Source: Sulfurimonas gotlandica GD1 (lineage in GTDB: Bacteria > Campylobacterota > Campylobacteria > Campylobacterales > Sulfurimonadaceae). From it: a DNA stretch of 64,000 bases. The position numbers and the translations under genes are program-made. The DNA lies in NCBI RefSeq assembly GCF_000242915.1, contig NZ_AFRZ01000001.1, forward strand, positions 248,001 to 312,000, written 5' to 3'. Positions 41,992-52,319 of the stretch are shown piece after piece. Position 1 is the first letter of the stretch; each line of letters starts with the position of its first letter. The notes below the pieces were generated by a model. It searched no databases. It was not told where the DNA came from and saw only the letters and a list, made by a program, of their open reading frames with translations.

Positions 41992-43224
41992 TTATCTGAT
42001 TTGACCACTTCCATAAATTTTAAATTTATATGTAGTAAGTCCTTCTATTCCCATTGGTCCACGTGCATGAAGTTTATTTGTACTGATCCCAACTTCTGCA
42101 CCAAAACCAAAAGCTCCGCCATCAGTAAAGCGTGTTGAAGCATTTACATAAACACACGCTGAATCTATGGCATTTAAAAACTTCTCTGCTGTTGTAATAT
42201 CCTCAGTTATGATAGATTCAGAGTGCCCTGAACCAAATCTTATAATATGCTCGATTGCACCTTCTACACCATCAACAACTTTTATATTTAAAATATTTGC
42301 CAAATATTCTGTGTCATAGTCTTTATCATTTGCATGCTTTACTTCAATGATAGCTTGAGTCTCTAAACAGCCCTTTAGTTCTGTATGAGCCTTGTCAAAC
42401 TCTTTTTTCAACTGAGGTAGAGCAAGAGATGAAATAGCACGGTCTACTAAAAGTGTCTCCATAGCATTACAAACACCTGGTCTTTGAACTTTTGCATTTA
42501 TAGCTATTGCAATTGCGTTGTCAAGTTTTGCATCTTTGTCTATATATGTATGACACTGACCTTTATCATGCTTAACCACACTTACAGTTGCATTTTCACT
42601 CACATACTTTATAAGACCTGCTCCACCACGAGGTATAATAAGGTCAACATATTTATCCATCTTGATAAGTTTAGCAACACCCTCTCTTGAAGAATCTTCT
42701 AAAAGTGATACTAAAGATGTAGGCAAATCATTTTTAGCTAATACACCTTGAAGAACTTTTGCAATTGCTCTATTTGAATTTTCTGCTTCTTTTCCACCTT
42801 TGAGCACACATACATTAGAGCTTTTAAAACATAATGCTGCTGTATCACTTGTTACATTTGGACGAGACTCATATATAATGCCAATTACTCCAATAGGAAT
42901 ACTGACCTTCTCTATTTTAAGTCCATCTTCCGTAACCCAACCATCAAGTACACGACCAACAGGCTCTTTTAGTGCGGCTATCTCTTCTATTGCTACAGCC
43001 ATTGCATCTATTCTGCTCTCATCTAATAATAGTCTATCTTTTAAAGCCGATGTCAACTTGTTTTTATGAGCATCACTCATATCTACTGCATTAGCTTCCA
43101 ATAGCTCAGAAGACTTGCTTCTAAGAGCCCCAGCCATCTCTTTTAAGATTCTATTTTTGTCGCTCCCACTGATAGCAGATAAAATTCTACTTCCACTCTT
43201 TGCTTCTTCTAAAAATTTTTCCAT
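41992..43224 (-). CDS. proA: Gamma-glutamyl phosphate reductase
   Basis: The 410-residue enzyme reduces gamma-glutamyl phosphate to glutamate semialdehyde with NADPH in proline synthesis. Signature elements are visible: IYESRPNVTSDTAALCFKSS, KGGKEAENSNRAI, the catalytic Cys in QRPGVCNAMETLLVD and MGIEGLTTYKFKIYG at the end. It diverges from proC, which performs the last step of the pathway, with a REP-like palindrome in between. Confidence 0.97.
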   Translation of the reverse strand: MEKFLEEAKSGSRILSAISGSDKNRILKEMAGALRSKSSELLEANAVDMSDAHKNKLTSALKDRLLLDESRIDAMAVAIEEIAALKEPVGRVLDGWVTEDGLKIEKVSIPIGVIGIIYESRPNVTSDTAALCFKSSNVCVLKGGKEAENSNRAIAKVLQGVLAKNDLPTSLVSLLEDSSREGVAKLIKMDKYVDLIIPRGGAGLIKYVSENATVSVVKHDKGQCHTYIDKDAKLDNAIAIAINAKVQRPGVCNAMETLLVDRAISSLALPQLKKEFDKAHTELKGCLETQAIIEVKHANDKDYDTEYLANILNIKVVDGVEGAIEHIIRFGSGHSESIITEDITTAEKFLNAIDSACVYVNASTRFTDGGAFGFGAEVGISTNKLHARGPMGIEGLTTYKFKIYGSGQIR

Positions 43225-43232
43225 TTAACACT

Positions 43233-43264
43233 CCGTCATTCTCGGGCCGGACCCGGGGAATCTA
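43233..43264. repeat. REP-like palindrome between proA and proC
   Basis: CCGTCATTCTCGGGCCGG followed by ACCCGGGGAATCT forms an imperfect palindrome with a GC-rich core. Repeats of the form GTCATTCTCGGGCTTGACCC are scattered in many proteobacterial genomes, and this single copy looks like one. It stands out in AT-rich DNA. Confidence 0.5.
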
Positions 43265-43372
43265 ATAATAATGCTATACTATCATAAAAATATTAACTTT
43301 AGTCGTCTTAGCGACGCAAGCAAAGATAAAGGGACTTGTTCCTTTTTCGAAATAATACAATTAAGGAATATT

Positions 43373-44131
43373 ATGAAAACTATCACTTTTATCGGAAATG
43401 GGAACATGGCACTCAGCATTGCTAAAGGTTTAAAAGAGAACTATAAAATAGAAGTAGTTGGTAGAAGTCTTGAAAAACTTGAAAAATTCGAAGAGAGTCT
43501 TGGCATAAAAATAGATAAATATATACTTGAAGACTTTGATTTAAGTGATAAAACAATCTTACTTTGTGTAAAGCCTGCGAATGTTGAGGAAGTATCTTCT
43601 AAAATAAAAGGTAGAGCTAGAGTTATATATTCGGTATTAGCCGGTACAAGCGTCTCAAAACTAAGACAAAACCTAAATCCACATGCAGTTGTGAGAACGA
43701 TGCCAAATTTGGCTGCAAGTGTTAATAAGTCTATGACTACTCTAACTGGCGACATAGAGTTCAAAGCAGAGGCCCAAGAGCTTTTAGGAGCTATTGGAGT
43801 TACAAGATGGCTAGCAAACGAAAAAGAGATAGATATAGCTACAGGGCTTGCTGGAAGTGGCCCAGCATACCTAGCACTAATAGCTGAAGCACTAACAGAT
43901 GGTGCGGTAAAGCAAGGTCTAAAAAGAGATGATGCTATGGCTATCATGAGAGGTCTTTTTAGCGGTTTTGGAGAGTTGATTCAAGAAATACATCCAGCAC
44001 TTTTAAAAGACGGTGTAATGAGCCCAGGGGGAACAACAGCTGCCGGTTACGGAGCTTTAGAAGATGGGAATGTCAGAAGTGCTTGTATGGATGCGATTGA
44101 AAAAGCTTATAAAAGAGCACTAGAGTTATAA
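43373..44131 (+). CDS. proC: Pyrroline-5-carboxylate reductase
   Basis: The start is the ATG at 43373 (MKTITFIGNGNMALSIAKGL) with AAGGA seven bases upstream; a longer frame from 43271 has no site. The 252-residue enzyme has the Rossmann motif GNGNMA, LCVKPANVEE, RTMPNLAASVNKSMT, and the P5CR signature ALTDGAVKQGLKRDDAM and MSPGGTTAAG. It makes proline from pyrroline-5-carboxylate. Its 3' end overlaps thrC on the other strand by six bases. Confidence 0.95.
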   Translation: MKTITFIGNGNMALSIAKGLKENYKIEVVGRSLEKLEKFEESLGIKIDKYILEDFDLSDKTILLCVKPANVEEVSSKIKGRARVIYSVLAGTSVSKLRQNLNPHAVVRTMPNLAASVNKSMTTLTGDIEFKAEAQELLGAIGVTRWLANEKEIDIATGLAGSGPAYLALIAEALTDGAVKQGLKRDDAMAIMRGLFSGFGELIQEIHPALLKDGVMSPGGTTAAGYGALEDGNVRSACMDAIEKAYKRALEL

Positions 44132-45595
44132 AAACTTTAGTATCTCTTTTTCTATATCTTCTTTTTCTATAACAGAATCATGAACTATTTTTTTGTTAAA
44201 TAACTCATTTATCATAGATGGTATTTCTACATTTGCTGTTTTAGAGATAGACTCTAAAGCTACTATATCTTGTGTATCTTCTTCACCAGTCAGAGCATTT
44301 GCGATTACAGGAGAAAATTTTGTCCACTCTGCAGTTGAGTAAATGATTGTTGGTATATCTTTAGTTGCACATGACTCATAAGCTTTAAAACATGTTGCAG
44401 TGTGAGGATCCATCAAGTAACCGTTATTAAAAGTATCTTTTATATACATTTTACCTTCATCATCACTACAAAAATCAGCTACAAATATCTCTTGCAGTTG
44501 AATAAGTTCTTGAGAAGTCAATGTGTATATTTTTTTTGTATCAAGGTCATGCATTAGTTCTCTTGTTCTATCAGCTCCATATAGTCCATAAAGAACACGT
44601 TCAACATTGGAAGACTTTAAAATATCCATAGCAGGAGAAGTTGTTAAAACAAGTTCTTGGTCACGCATATCATACACACCAGTTTGTATAAGACGAGTTA
44701 GGATATTGTTCTCATTTGAAGCAATTATCAACTTTTCAACTGGAAGTCCCATAAGCATTGCATAATAACCACCTAGTACATTTCCAAAGTTTCCACTTGG
44801 CACGTTCAGATAAACTTTTTCTCCAATTTTAACCGCATCTTGTCTTACTAACTCTAAGTAGTTATGAATATGATAAATAATTTGGAAAATAATTCTTCCA
44901 AAGTTTACTGAGTTAGCAGCTGAAAGTGAAATATTTTTTTCATTTAGAGCTTCTTCAAAACTTGGAGATGAGAGAAGGTTTTTAAGAGCGCTCTGAGCAT
45001 CATCAAAGTTACCCTTAATTCCTATAATTTTTAAGTTAGCAGCATCTTCCGTAACCATTTGAAGTCTCTGAACATCAGAAGTTCCATTTGCCGGATACAT
45101 ACAAACTACTTGAATATTTTTTTGATTTTTAAAAGTCTCTAATGCAGCCGGGCCTGTATCTCCGCTTGTTGCTGCTAAAATTAAATAGTTTTCGTCTCTT
45201 TTTTGAGCTACAGATGAAAGAATTTTACCAAACGGCTGAAGTGCCATATCTTTAAACGCACGAGTTGGTCCATGATATAGTTCACTTACATACAGCTTAT
45301 CTTTTATTTTCACAACAGGCACAGGATTTGAAGCGTCATCAAACTTATCATATAAATTTAAAGCTTCATCAATAACACTCTGATCAATATCTATTTCAAA
45401 ACGACTCAGTAGATCTGATGCTAACTCTTTGTATGAAGAGTTTAGATGTTTATTTAAAAACACTTCCCCTAATTCTGGTAACGTTTCTGGCACATAAAGA
45501 CCACCAAAAGAAGCAATTGGGCTTAGTATTGCTTGGGAAAAAGTAACACTTGCCGGTTTGTTCTCATCACATCCACGAGTTTGAATAAAGTTCAT
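44126..45595 (-). CDS. thrC: Threonine synthase
   Basis: The 489-residue PLP enzyme converts O-phosphohomoserine to threonine. Motifs seen: FIQTRGCDENKPASVTFSQA, the PLP lysine in HGPTRAFKDMALQPFG, AATSGDTGPAALE, and NVPSGNFGNVLGGYYA for phosphate binding. The length fits the longer bacterial ThrC form. It converges with proC. Confidence 0.95.
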   Translation of the reverse strand: MNFIQTRGCDENKPASVTFSQAILSPIASFGGLYVPETLPELGEVFLNKHLNSSYKELASDLLSRFEIDIDQSVIDEALNLYDKFDDASNPVPVVKIKDKLYVSELYHGPTRAFKDMALQPFGKILSSVAQKRDENYLILAATSGDTGPAALETFKNQKNIQVVCMYPANGTSDVQRLQMVTEDAANLKIIGIKGNFDDAQSALKNLLSSPSFEEALNEKNISLSAANSVNFGRIIFQIIYHIHNYLELVRQDAVKIGEKVYLNVPSGNFGNVLGGYYAMLMGLPVEKLIIASNENNILTRLIQTGVYDMRDQELVLTTSPAMDILKSSNVERVLYGLYGADRTRELMHDLDTKKIYTLTSQELIQLQEIFVADFCSDDEGKMYIKDTFNNGYLMDPHTATCFKAYESCATKDIPTIIYSTAEWTKFSPVIANALTGEEDTQDIVALESISKTANVEIPSMINELFNKKIVHDSVIEKEDIEKEILKFL

Positions 45596-45641
45596 ATTTT
45601 TCTCTACTTAATTTTTTTGAAATTATATCTAAAAAATATCT

Positions 45642-46013
45642 CTAATCAGAATCTCCGTCATGCTTGAGAAACATTACAAATATACTAATGAGTAATAAGG
45701 TCGCTGTTATTTCATACCCTATAGCCCATACTATAAAGAATGCTGATACATCTAGTAATTTAAAATTAGCAAAATCAGCCCCGGCTATTGTGAAAAATAA
45801 AAAAATTGTGCCAACAAGGTATGGAATACCAACGATATAAAAAGTATATATTAGTGGCTCTAGGCCTTCAGGAACATAAAGATAATCTTTAAAATTTACT
45901 TCTTGTTTAGTAAAACTAGTAGGTTTTTTCTTTTTTGGAGATTTTTTCTTTTGCTCTGCACGGAGTATCTGATTATAGTAAATCATATTGTGCTGGTCGT
46001 TTTCAAACTCCAT
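45642..46013 (-). CDS. Small membrane protein, 123 aa
   Basis: After a basic N-terminal half (EQKKKSPKKKKPTSFTKQEV) there are two hydrophobic segments (about 55-78 and 88-112, the second FFIVWAIGYEITATLLLISI). The protein is probably in the inner membrane. No family is recognised. It lies 46 bases upstream of thrC on the same strand. Confidence 0.6.
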   Translation of the reverse strand: MEFENDQHNMIYYNQILRAEQKKKSPKKKKPTSFTKQEVNFKDYLYVPEGLEPLIYTFYIVGIPYLVGTIFLFFTIAGADFANFKLLDVSAFFIVWAIGYEITATLLLISIFVMFLKHDGDSD

Positions 46014-46126
46014 AACAGGCTCTCTTTCAATAAAATTATTAATTATTAATTTTTATTTTTTATTATATTACACTATCATAACTAAAAAATTATTAATCTT
46101 TTTTTAACTTATTATATCACTTTTTC

Positions 46127-47350
46127 TTATTGAAAGAGTCTTATTGGATTAATGTGGTAAGATTTTTGAGTTACCTCAAATATTAGCTCATTACTTACCC
46201 TGCCAATCGTATAACCTTTTTTAATTTTCATACCCTTTTTAATATTTGGTGATATTTGAGAAAGATTTGCATAAATTGTATGAAGACCATTCGTATGTTC
46301 TACAATTACTATATTATCAAGAACTGCAGTTTTATCAGCATATATAACTTTACCGTTAAATACAGTCTTAACTTTTGTATTTTCACTATCTGGCTTTAAT
46401 GAAATAGATTCATTGAATACTTTTATTCCATAAATAGGATCAGTATACGTTCCATATCTTTTAGTTATTGTATAAGGATCAAATGGCGCAATTGTCTTAT
46501 CTCCAACGTACTCTTTTGTTTTTACGTCTTGATAACTACTGCCATGTCTTTTAACTTTTGGAAGACTACTGTCTGAGACTATTTTTTGGGAATCAAATGC
46601 TTTTCTTCTCTCTTCTTGCTCTTTAGCTTTGTTAAGTTCATCCACTTTTATTATGTTCAATTTAGCTAGTGTCTTTTTAAGAGCATCTTGTTTTTCAAGA
46701 AGTTTTTTTAACTCTATTTTATATGAATTTTTTGCTATTTCAAGCTTTTTTAAAGCCAAAATATTCTTTTTTTGAGTGTTTAGTAAGTCTTTTCTTTTAG
46801 TATCTATATTTGCAATTTCAACTTCTAAAAAACTTGCATGAGTATTTAAAACATCAATATTTTTAGAGTTATCATAAAATTTTCTATTTAACTCATCAAC
46901 CTTTTTCTTTGAATTGTCCAACATAACTTTGAGGACTTCAAACTCTACTAGTGATTCTTCACTTGCAGCTATTTCTTCTTCTAAAATAATTGATAAAGAT
47001 ACACTCTGCGCTATTGTAAATACAAGTTCTTCTTCCAATTTTTCTTGTGTAGATTTTAAGTCATTTTGAACTTTTTTAAGATCTTTTAGCTGAATAGTAT
47101 TTTCGTTATGGCTACTCTCTTTTTCACTAAGTTCTTTTTTAAGAGAATCTAAGTGCTTTTGTTGAATATCTATTTCTCTTTTTTGTTTTAAAATTGCGTT
47201 TGCTGTCTCTTCCATCTTCTTATTTATGTTTAAATAACTCTGCGAAAAAGAGTTGAGTTTAGTGCTAGTCTGCTTTATATTTGCATCTACACTACTGTTT
47301 GCCAGTAAATATCCAAATGCTAAATTAAAAATTAAAAATAGACGAATCAT
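46127..47350 (-). CDS. EnvC-like murein hydrolase activator
   Basis: The 407-residue protein has a signal peptide (MIRLFLIFNLAFGYLLA), a long coiled coil (about 25-230) and a LytM/M23-like C-terminal domain (NGKVIYADKTAVLDNIVIVE, HTNGLHTIYANLSQ). The zinc-binding His/Asp set of active M23 peptidases is not kept (ELIFEVTQ where HLHFE is expected), as in EnvC, which activates amidases without cutting murein itself. It follows ftsX with a four-base overlap, the expected partner of FtsEX. Confidence 0.85.
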   Translation of the reverse strand: MIRLFLIFNLAFGYLLANSSVDANIKQTSTKLNSFSQSYLNINKKMEETANAILKQKREIDIQQKHLDSLKKELSEKESSHNENTIQLKDLKKVQNDLKSTQEKLEEELVFTIAQSVSLSIILEEEIAASEESLVEFEVLKVMLDNSKKKVDELNRKFYDNSKNIDVLNTHASFLEVEIANIDTKRKDLLNTQKKNILALKKLEIAKNSYKIELKKLLEKQDALKKTLAKLNIIKVDELNKAKEQEERRKAFDSQKIVSDSSLPKVKRHGSSYQDVKTKEYVGDKTIAPFDPYTITKRYGTYTDPIYGIKVFNESISLKPDSENTKVKTVFNGKVIYADKTAVLDNIVIVEHTNGLHTIYANLSQISPNIKKGMKIKKGYTIGRVSNELIFEVTQKSYHINPIRLFQ

Positions 47351-48159
47351 ACCTCTTCTTTGTGTCCTAAGACTATTAGAGACGCAAGTAAAATCGATAA
47401 TACTATTGCCGCGCCAAAAAGAAGTGCTGAGTCATTTATAATATCGTATATGACTACATCAATACCTATATTAGTAAATTGTTCTTTAACCCATATAGAT
47501 GATGATATATACACAAATAAACCAAATGCTAAAAAGCTTGCAATTATTGCATCAACAATTGCAAGTCTAAAAAGTACAGCTGAACGCAGCCAAACAGGCG
47601 CACCAAATAATCCCATAATACTCATGCGCTCACTATGCTTAAACTGCCAAATACGCAACTCTTTAAAGATAAGAAGTGTTGTGACTACAAATACTACTAT
47701 TGCAAACAGCGAGACTACATTTTTAAATAGCAGTAATAGCTTATAGGTTGTGTCATGATTATGAGAAAAATCTTCAACTTTTGTGATTGATTTATTATTT
47801 AATAAATCTTTTCTCAAGTTTTTAATCTGCTTTGGACTTGGATAATGCGTAAGGTTTAACTTATAAAATTTTGGAAGAGTTAATTTTAAAAGTTCTACAT
47901 TTTTTGCATTGATGTCACTGTTTAATCTCTTTATAACACTATCTACAGATAATTCACTTGAACTTGAAATAATATTATTAATTCCCAAGATTATTTCGTT
48001 ATCTAATTTTTTTTGACTAACAACAATCACAGAATAATTGTTAGATAAGTTCTCTTTGTAGGCTTCTATAGATCTATCAACTATAATAAATATCTGTATT
48101 GAAAAAAGTATACTTAAAAGTGCTACAACTAAAGAGAGGTGATTTTTAAACGACTTCAT
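47347..48159 (-). CDS. ftsX: Cell division protein FtsX
   Basis: I start at ATG 48159 ([20 protein letters not shown]), with GGAG five bases upstream; it overlaps the end of ftsE by 14 bases. The protein has the FtsX pattern of one N-terminal helix, a periplasmic loop and three C-terminal helices (LLLFKNVVSLFAIVVFVVTT, LFRLAIVDAIIASFLAFGLF, LLFGAAIVLSILLASLIVLG). With FtsE it forms a transporter-like complex that signals to EnvC during division. Confidence 0.85.
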   Translation of the reverse strand: MKSFKNHLSLVVALLSILFSIQIFIIVDRSIEAYKENLSNNYSVIVVSQKKLDNEIILGINNIISSSSELSVDSVIKRLNSDINAKNVELLKLTLPKFYKLNLTHYPSPKQIKNLRKDLLNNKSITKVEDFSHNHDTTYKLLLLFKNVVSLFAIVVFVVTTLLIFKELRIWQFKHSERMSIMGLFGAPVWLRSAVLFRLAIVDAIIASFLAFGLFVYISSSIWVKEQFTNIGIDVVIYDIINDSALLFGAAIVLSILLASLIVLGHKEEV

Positions 48160-48817
48160 GCACACTCCCATACTCAATGTTAAAGTGCTTATATGCCACA
48201 TTCATATTACGAGGAATATTGTGAGTTACAACAATTACAGTAGTTTTAAGTTGCTCATTTGCACCTTCAAGAAGGTTCCAAATAAGTTGTGAAGAGTAGT
48301 CATCCAAGTTACCTGTAGGCTCATCAGCTAGAATCAGTATGGGGTTGTGTGCCAAAGCTCTAGCCATTGCAACCCTTTGCTGTTCACCACCACTAAGCTC
48401 TAGTGGATATTTTCCAGCTTGATGTTTTAGTCTAACATGCTTTAAAAGAGAGTCAACCTGATTTTGAGTTACACCCTTCTCATAGCCATTTATAATAAGA
48501 GGAAGCATAATATTTTTTTCAATAGTCCACTCTTTTACAAGCTTATAGTCTTGAAAAACTATACCTACATGTCTTCTTAAAAAGTTTAATTTAGCACTTG
48601 TTACACCCCTAAGTTCCACACCGCCTACAATTAGACTACCTTGTTTAGGTTTTAAGGCACCATAAAGAGATTTCAAAAGAGTTGATTTTCCACTACCGCT
48701 GGCACCAGTTATAAATATAAAACTGCCAGAATCAATAGAAAAATTCGCTTTATTGATGATTGTCTCACTATTAGAATATGATAGTGATAAATCTTGTGCC
48801 ATTATTACCTTATCCAT
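48146..48817 (-). CDS. ftsE: Cell division ATP-binding protein FtsE
   Basis: The 223-residue ABC ATPase has Walker [10 protein letters not shown], the signature [15 protein letters not shown] and Walker [17 protein letters not shown]. The adjacent ftsX and envC-like genes make the FtsE assignment firm rather than a LolD-type exporter. It overlaps trmB by eight bases. Confidence 0.92.
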   Translation of the reverse strand: MDKVIMAQDLSLSYSNSETIINKANFSIDSGSFIFITGASGSGKSTLLKSLYGALKPKQGSLIVGGVELRGVTSAKLNFLRRHVGIVFQDYKLVKEWTIEKNIMLPLIINGYEKGVTQNQVDSLLKHVRLKHQAGKYPLELSGGEQQRVAMARALAHNPILILADEPTGNLDDYSSQLIWNLLEGANEQLKTTVIVVTHNIPRNMNVAYKHFNIEYGSVHEVV

Positions 48818-49982
48818 TAAATACCTCGTCTAAGTATTTATGTGCCAAGAGATTACTTATTGATTTTAATGGAAGAGTTGGATAGTAAGAGGCTTTTTTG
48901 TCTTTTACTAAAACATATAGATGCTCAGGTCTGTCAAAACTTCCTAATGATATACGAAGCATCACTCCATCATCTAGCTTATAAACTCTTTCAAAGTGGA
49001 TAAATCCACCATCAAATCTTTGTGTAACACAATGAAGTTCTATAAGTTTTTCATCTGATAAACCAACTTTTGAAAACTCAAAAGTACCTTCTATACTAAG
49101 TTTATCAGACTCTTCTTCATTTATCATAGTTACATCATATATATTTTTCTCCATCTTTTTCCATCTATCTTCATACTTGGAACTTACGGCAATATCTTTG
49201 TTCTTGTTTATATTAAGAATAGTTTTATGAAAGTTTATAAAAGTCTCATAAGAATAAGCATAGTAGTTTTCACTATCTGTACGAAGTTCTAGTCGTCCAT
49301 CAACTTTTAAAACTCTTCTTGACTCTTCTATAAATGAAGTAGAAATAACTCTGCGATGTGGCTTTTTATCCCATGGTACTGGAAAATGCACATAAATTTT
49401 CCCTACTATATTTGAAGGAACCAACTCCATAAATAGTCTAGCATCATAATCCAAAACCAGTAAATTCTCTATGTTTTGAATACTTACTTGTTTTAAGACT
49501 TGCTCAATAGAAGGTCTATGAATCTCAATACCTATAAATAAAATATCAGGATTTTGCGTAGCTTGATGTATTAGATGACGACCTGAACCAAAACCTACTT
49601 CGATTCTTATCTCAGATGCTTGTGGAAAACTATCTGCGAAATAACTAATATGCTTAAGAGCTGTTGCTTCTTCTAGGTGAATATTCTTTTGTTTTTGGGG
49701 AACATTTGAAGAGATGACGTTTAAGTCAGCCAAATCTGCATAAGCTAAAAGTGCTCTATGAACATTATGTATAGATGCTGGTCTTGTTAACTTATCAGTC
49801 TTTAAAAGGTTTTTATTTTCTTCTGCTTTTACTAGTAGAAAAAAATCATCCTCTTCTACACTAACGGAGATAAGCGTCTCATCACTATGTTTTGCATTTC
49901 TTGCAATAAAGTTAAATGAAACTTCATTGTTTTTTTGAGGAAAGTTTATCTCTTTAAACTCTTCAATATGTAAGTGTGGCAT
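48810..49982 (-). CDS. trmB: tRNA (guanine-N7)-methyltransferase TrmB, long form
   Basis: The 390-residue protein has the class I methyltransferase core in the middle: [54 protein letters not shown], then [17 protein letters not shown]. It modifies G46 of tRNA to m7G. The N- and C-terminal extensions of about 100 residues are typical of the Campylobacterota version, which is longer than the 240-residue E. coli enzyme. It is the first of trmB-ftsE-ftsX-envC. Confidence 0.92.
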   Translation of the reverse strand: MPHLHIEEFKEINFPQKNNEVSFNFIARNAKHSDETLISVSVEEDDFFLLVKAEENKNLLKTDKLTRPASIHNVHRALLAYADLADLNVISSNVPQKQKNIHLEEATALKHISYFADSFPQASEIRIEVGFGSGRHLIHQATQNPDILFIGIEIHRPSIEQVLKQVSIQNIENLLVLDYDARLFMELVPSNIVGKIYVHFPVPWDKKPHRRVISTSFIEESRRVLKVDGRLELRTDSENYYAYSYETFINFHKTILNINKNKDIAVSSKYEDRWKKMEKNIYDVTMINEEESDKLSIEGTFEFSKVGLSDEKLIELHCVTQRFDGGFIHFERVYKLDDGVMLRISLGSFDRPEHLYVLVKDKKASYYPTLPLKSISNLLAHKYLDEVFNG

Positions 49983-49992
49983 TTATCCCCGT

Positions 49993-51345
49993 TTAATTAA
50001 AATCTTGAGTAGGCACTATTACCTCTACTTCTTTACTTTGAGTTTTCTTAGAAAGCTCTTTAGGTTCTTCTTTTTTTACATTATTTGCAACCGTATTAGG
50101 AGTTTTAATCTCTACTTCTATACTTGGCTCTGATTTTATACCAAACTCATCAATAGCAAATACTTGGTAGTAATATGTAATATTTGGTCCAATCTCAGGA
50201 TCTAAGAATTTTTTGCCAGTAATATCTACAAACTCTTCATCTTTTGCATCAAACCAACCAGTTTTAGCTTTTTTAATCACTGTATATTTTTTAACTCTTG
50301 TATCTTTATTGTTCCATTTTATTTCAATTTTATTATCAACAACTTTAGCTTCCACTAGCGATGGAATTTCAGGCTTGATTAATGTTATACCTTGAATTGA
50401 AATTTTATCGTGAATACTCTCTAAGCCATTTTTCTCAACTGCACTAACTCTGTAAAAATACTCTTTACCGTCTTCCTCAATTACATCTGTAAATGTAGGA
50501 TTATAAAGTTTTGCAATTAACTCATAAGTTCCATCTGAAGTCTCTGATTTATATAAATGATAAAAAGAGAAATCTTCAGTAGTTGATTTTTCCCAATTTA
50601 TCTCTATTTTTCTAGGTAAATTTGTTGTTGCTACTATATGTTTTATACTTATTGGCAGAGCTTTTGTAACAACTTGAACAATCTCACTAGGAGTAGAAGT
50701 TATACCATCGTAAGTCAACACAAGAACACGATATTTATATACATATTCATCTTTAAGATCAACATCTATAAACTCAGCATTAAGTCTGCCATCAACAGTA
50801 GCGATTTTACTCCACTTCTCTTCTTCTAATGTTCTTCTTTCAATAATATATGATTTAACTTTTTGATTTGTATGCGGTCTCCAAATAATTTTTGCAGTTC
50901 TTGGCATATTTTGAATACTTTGAATCCAAACTACTGACTGTAAAACAGGAAGAGAGTTTATAACTTTCGCTTCACTCATTTGAGATTCTGCTTCTTTGGA
51001 AAAAGTCTTAAAACTGTAAGTATAAGCTGTGTCTGGCTTTATCTCATTGTCCAGATAGTGAGTTGTAAAACGATTATCTATTGTTTTGTAGTGAGAAAGT
51101 TCGCTAGCTTCCTGAGTCATATTTTGCTTGTAAATATAAATGCCGTTTACTCTCTCATCTTCTATAGCTCTCCACTCAAATGCGACAGCATTCATGTCTA
51201 CAAAAGTTCCTGTTTCTGTCAATCTCACAACAGGTAGTGTTTTATCAATTTTTATCTCATCTGCTGGTTTTGGAGAATTACCTCCACAACCACTAAGAAT
51301 CAGTAGAGAAGCTGCGCAGAATGTTGCTAGTGTCCATAACTTCAT
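49993..51345 (-). CDS. Fibronectin type III-repeat lipoprotein
   Basis: The start is probably ATG 51345 (MKLWTLATFCAASLLILSGC), with lipobox LSGC. Four fibronectin III-like repeats of about 90 residues follow, each with the pattern W-x-x-x-x-x-(V/I)-x-x-(Y/F)-x-(I/L)-(Y/E)-(R/K) such as KIIWRPHTNQKVKSYIIERR and KIEINWEKSTTEDFSFYHLY. The C-terminal 40 residues are low complexity. It is an extracellular or periplasmic adhesion-type protein attached to a membrane. It overlaps the end of rluD by about 50 bases. Confidence 0.8.
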   Translation of the reverse strand: MKLWTLATFCAASLLILSGCGGNSPKPADEIKIDKTLPVVRLTETGTFVDMNAVAFEWRAIEDERVNGIYIYKQNMTQEASELSHYKTIDNRFTTHYLDNEIKPDTAYTYSFKTFSKEAESQMSEAKVINSLPVLQSVVWIQSIQNMPRTAKIIWRPHTNQKVKSYIIERRTLEEEKWSKIATVDGRLNAEFIDVDLKDEYVYKYRVLVLTYDGITSTPSEIVQVVTKALPISIKHIVATTNLPRKIEINWEKSTTEDFSFYHLYKSETSDGTYELIAKLYNPTFTDVIEEDGKEYFYRVSAVEKNGLESIHDKISIQGITLIKPEIPSLVEAKVVDNKIEIKWNNKDTRVKKYTVIKKAKTGWFDAKDEEFVDITGKKFLDPEIGPNITYYYQVFAIDEFGIKSEPSIEVEIKTPNTVANNVKKEEPKELSKKTQSKEVEVIVPTQDFN

Positions 51346-52270
51346 TAATTTGCTCCGTATCAAATTTTTTGTCTAAATAATCTTTCATTGTCTCATCTAG
51401 AGGTGCAACAAAAGTTAGTTTTTCTTTGCTCGTTGGATGAACAAAATATATCATATAAGCATGTAGCAAAATTCGTTCCGATTTCTCTGCTTTTGGGCTT
51501 AGGGCATATATGTGATCACCTATAATATGACGGTTTATACTCTCCAAGTGAACACGGATCTGGTGAGTACGTCCAGTGAAAAGTTTACAAGCTACAAATT
51601 GCTGTTTTTCATCATTTGAAAGTGATAGAACTTTGAACATAGTTTTTGCATATTTAGATTTACCTGCGTCAGTACATGTCATTTTTAGTCTGTTATGAGC
51701 ACTTCTCCCAATATTTTGTTCTATTGTAGTAATCTCATCTTTTAAAGGTGGGTTTAAAACTGCAAGGTAATATCTTCCCATGCTTTTATCTTGAAGTTGT
51801 TCAGATAAAAATTCATGAGCTTCATTGTTTTTTGCAACAACCATTGTCCCGCTTGTACCTTTATCTAGTCTATGAACTATTCCGTGTCGCTCTTCACCGC
51901 TTATATTTGATAGTCTGATTCCTTTGTGTTTGAGCCAATCAACAAGAGTTGCCTCTTTTACACTTGGTGCGGGATGAACAGTTACACCGCTTGGTTTATT
52001 AATAACCAAAACATCATCATCTTCATAAAGTATTTCAACATTAAAGTCAATATCAAGAGCCGGTGATTCCTTAGCTTCTGGAAACTCTACTTTTATATTC
52101 TGTCCAGATTTTAGCTTTACGCCTGGTCTAGTAACTAGTTTTTCATCTACAAAAACACACTTGTGTTTTATTAAAGATGCTATTTGTGAGCGTGTTTGCC
52201 CAATCTCTGATGCTAAAAATATGTCTAATCTTTCCGGATTATCGCAAACATAGCTTTTTATATCGCTCAT
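51293..52270 (-). CDS. RluD-family pseudouridine synthase
   Basis: I start at ATG 52270 (MSDIKSYVCDNPERLDIFLA), with AAGGG five bases upstream. An S4 RNA-binding domain (about 12-75, IASLIKHKCVFVDEKLVTRP) precedes the catalytic domain with the motif HRLDKGTSGTMVVAKN (catalytic Asp) and LFTGRTHQIRVHLESI. The family modifies uridines in 23S rRNA (RluD: 1911, 1915, 1917; RluC: 955 and others); I cannot tell which. The end overlaps the start of the fibronectin lipoprotein gene. Confidence 0.9.
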   Translation of the reverse strand: MSDIKSYVCDNPERLDIFLASEIGQTRSQIASLIKHKCVFVDEKLVTRPGVKLKSGQNIKVEFPEAKESPALDIDFNVEILYEDDDVLVINKPSGVTVHPAPSVKEATLVDWLKHKGIRLSNISGEERHGIVHRLDKGTSGTMVVAKNNEAHEFLSEQLQDKSMGRYYLAVLNPPLKDEITTIEQNIGRSAHNRLKMTCTDAGKSKYAKTMFKVLSLSNDEKQQFVACKLFTGRTHQIRVHLESINRHIIGDHIYALSPKAEKSERILLHAYMIYFVHPTSKEKLTFVAPLDETMKDYLDKKFDTEQINEVMDTSNILRSFSTDS

Positions 52271-52319
52271 TATGTCCCTTTTGTGATACAATTTCTAAAA
52301 ATTTTTTGGAGTTACAAAT

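Noticed and set aside
43327-43345. Hairpin AAAGGGA/TTCCTTT with T run before proC
   Set aside because: It could be a terminator, but it lies upstream of proC in its own leader and has a wobble pair, so its role is unclear.
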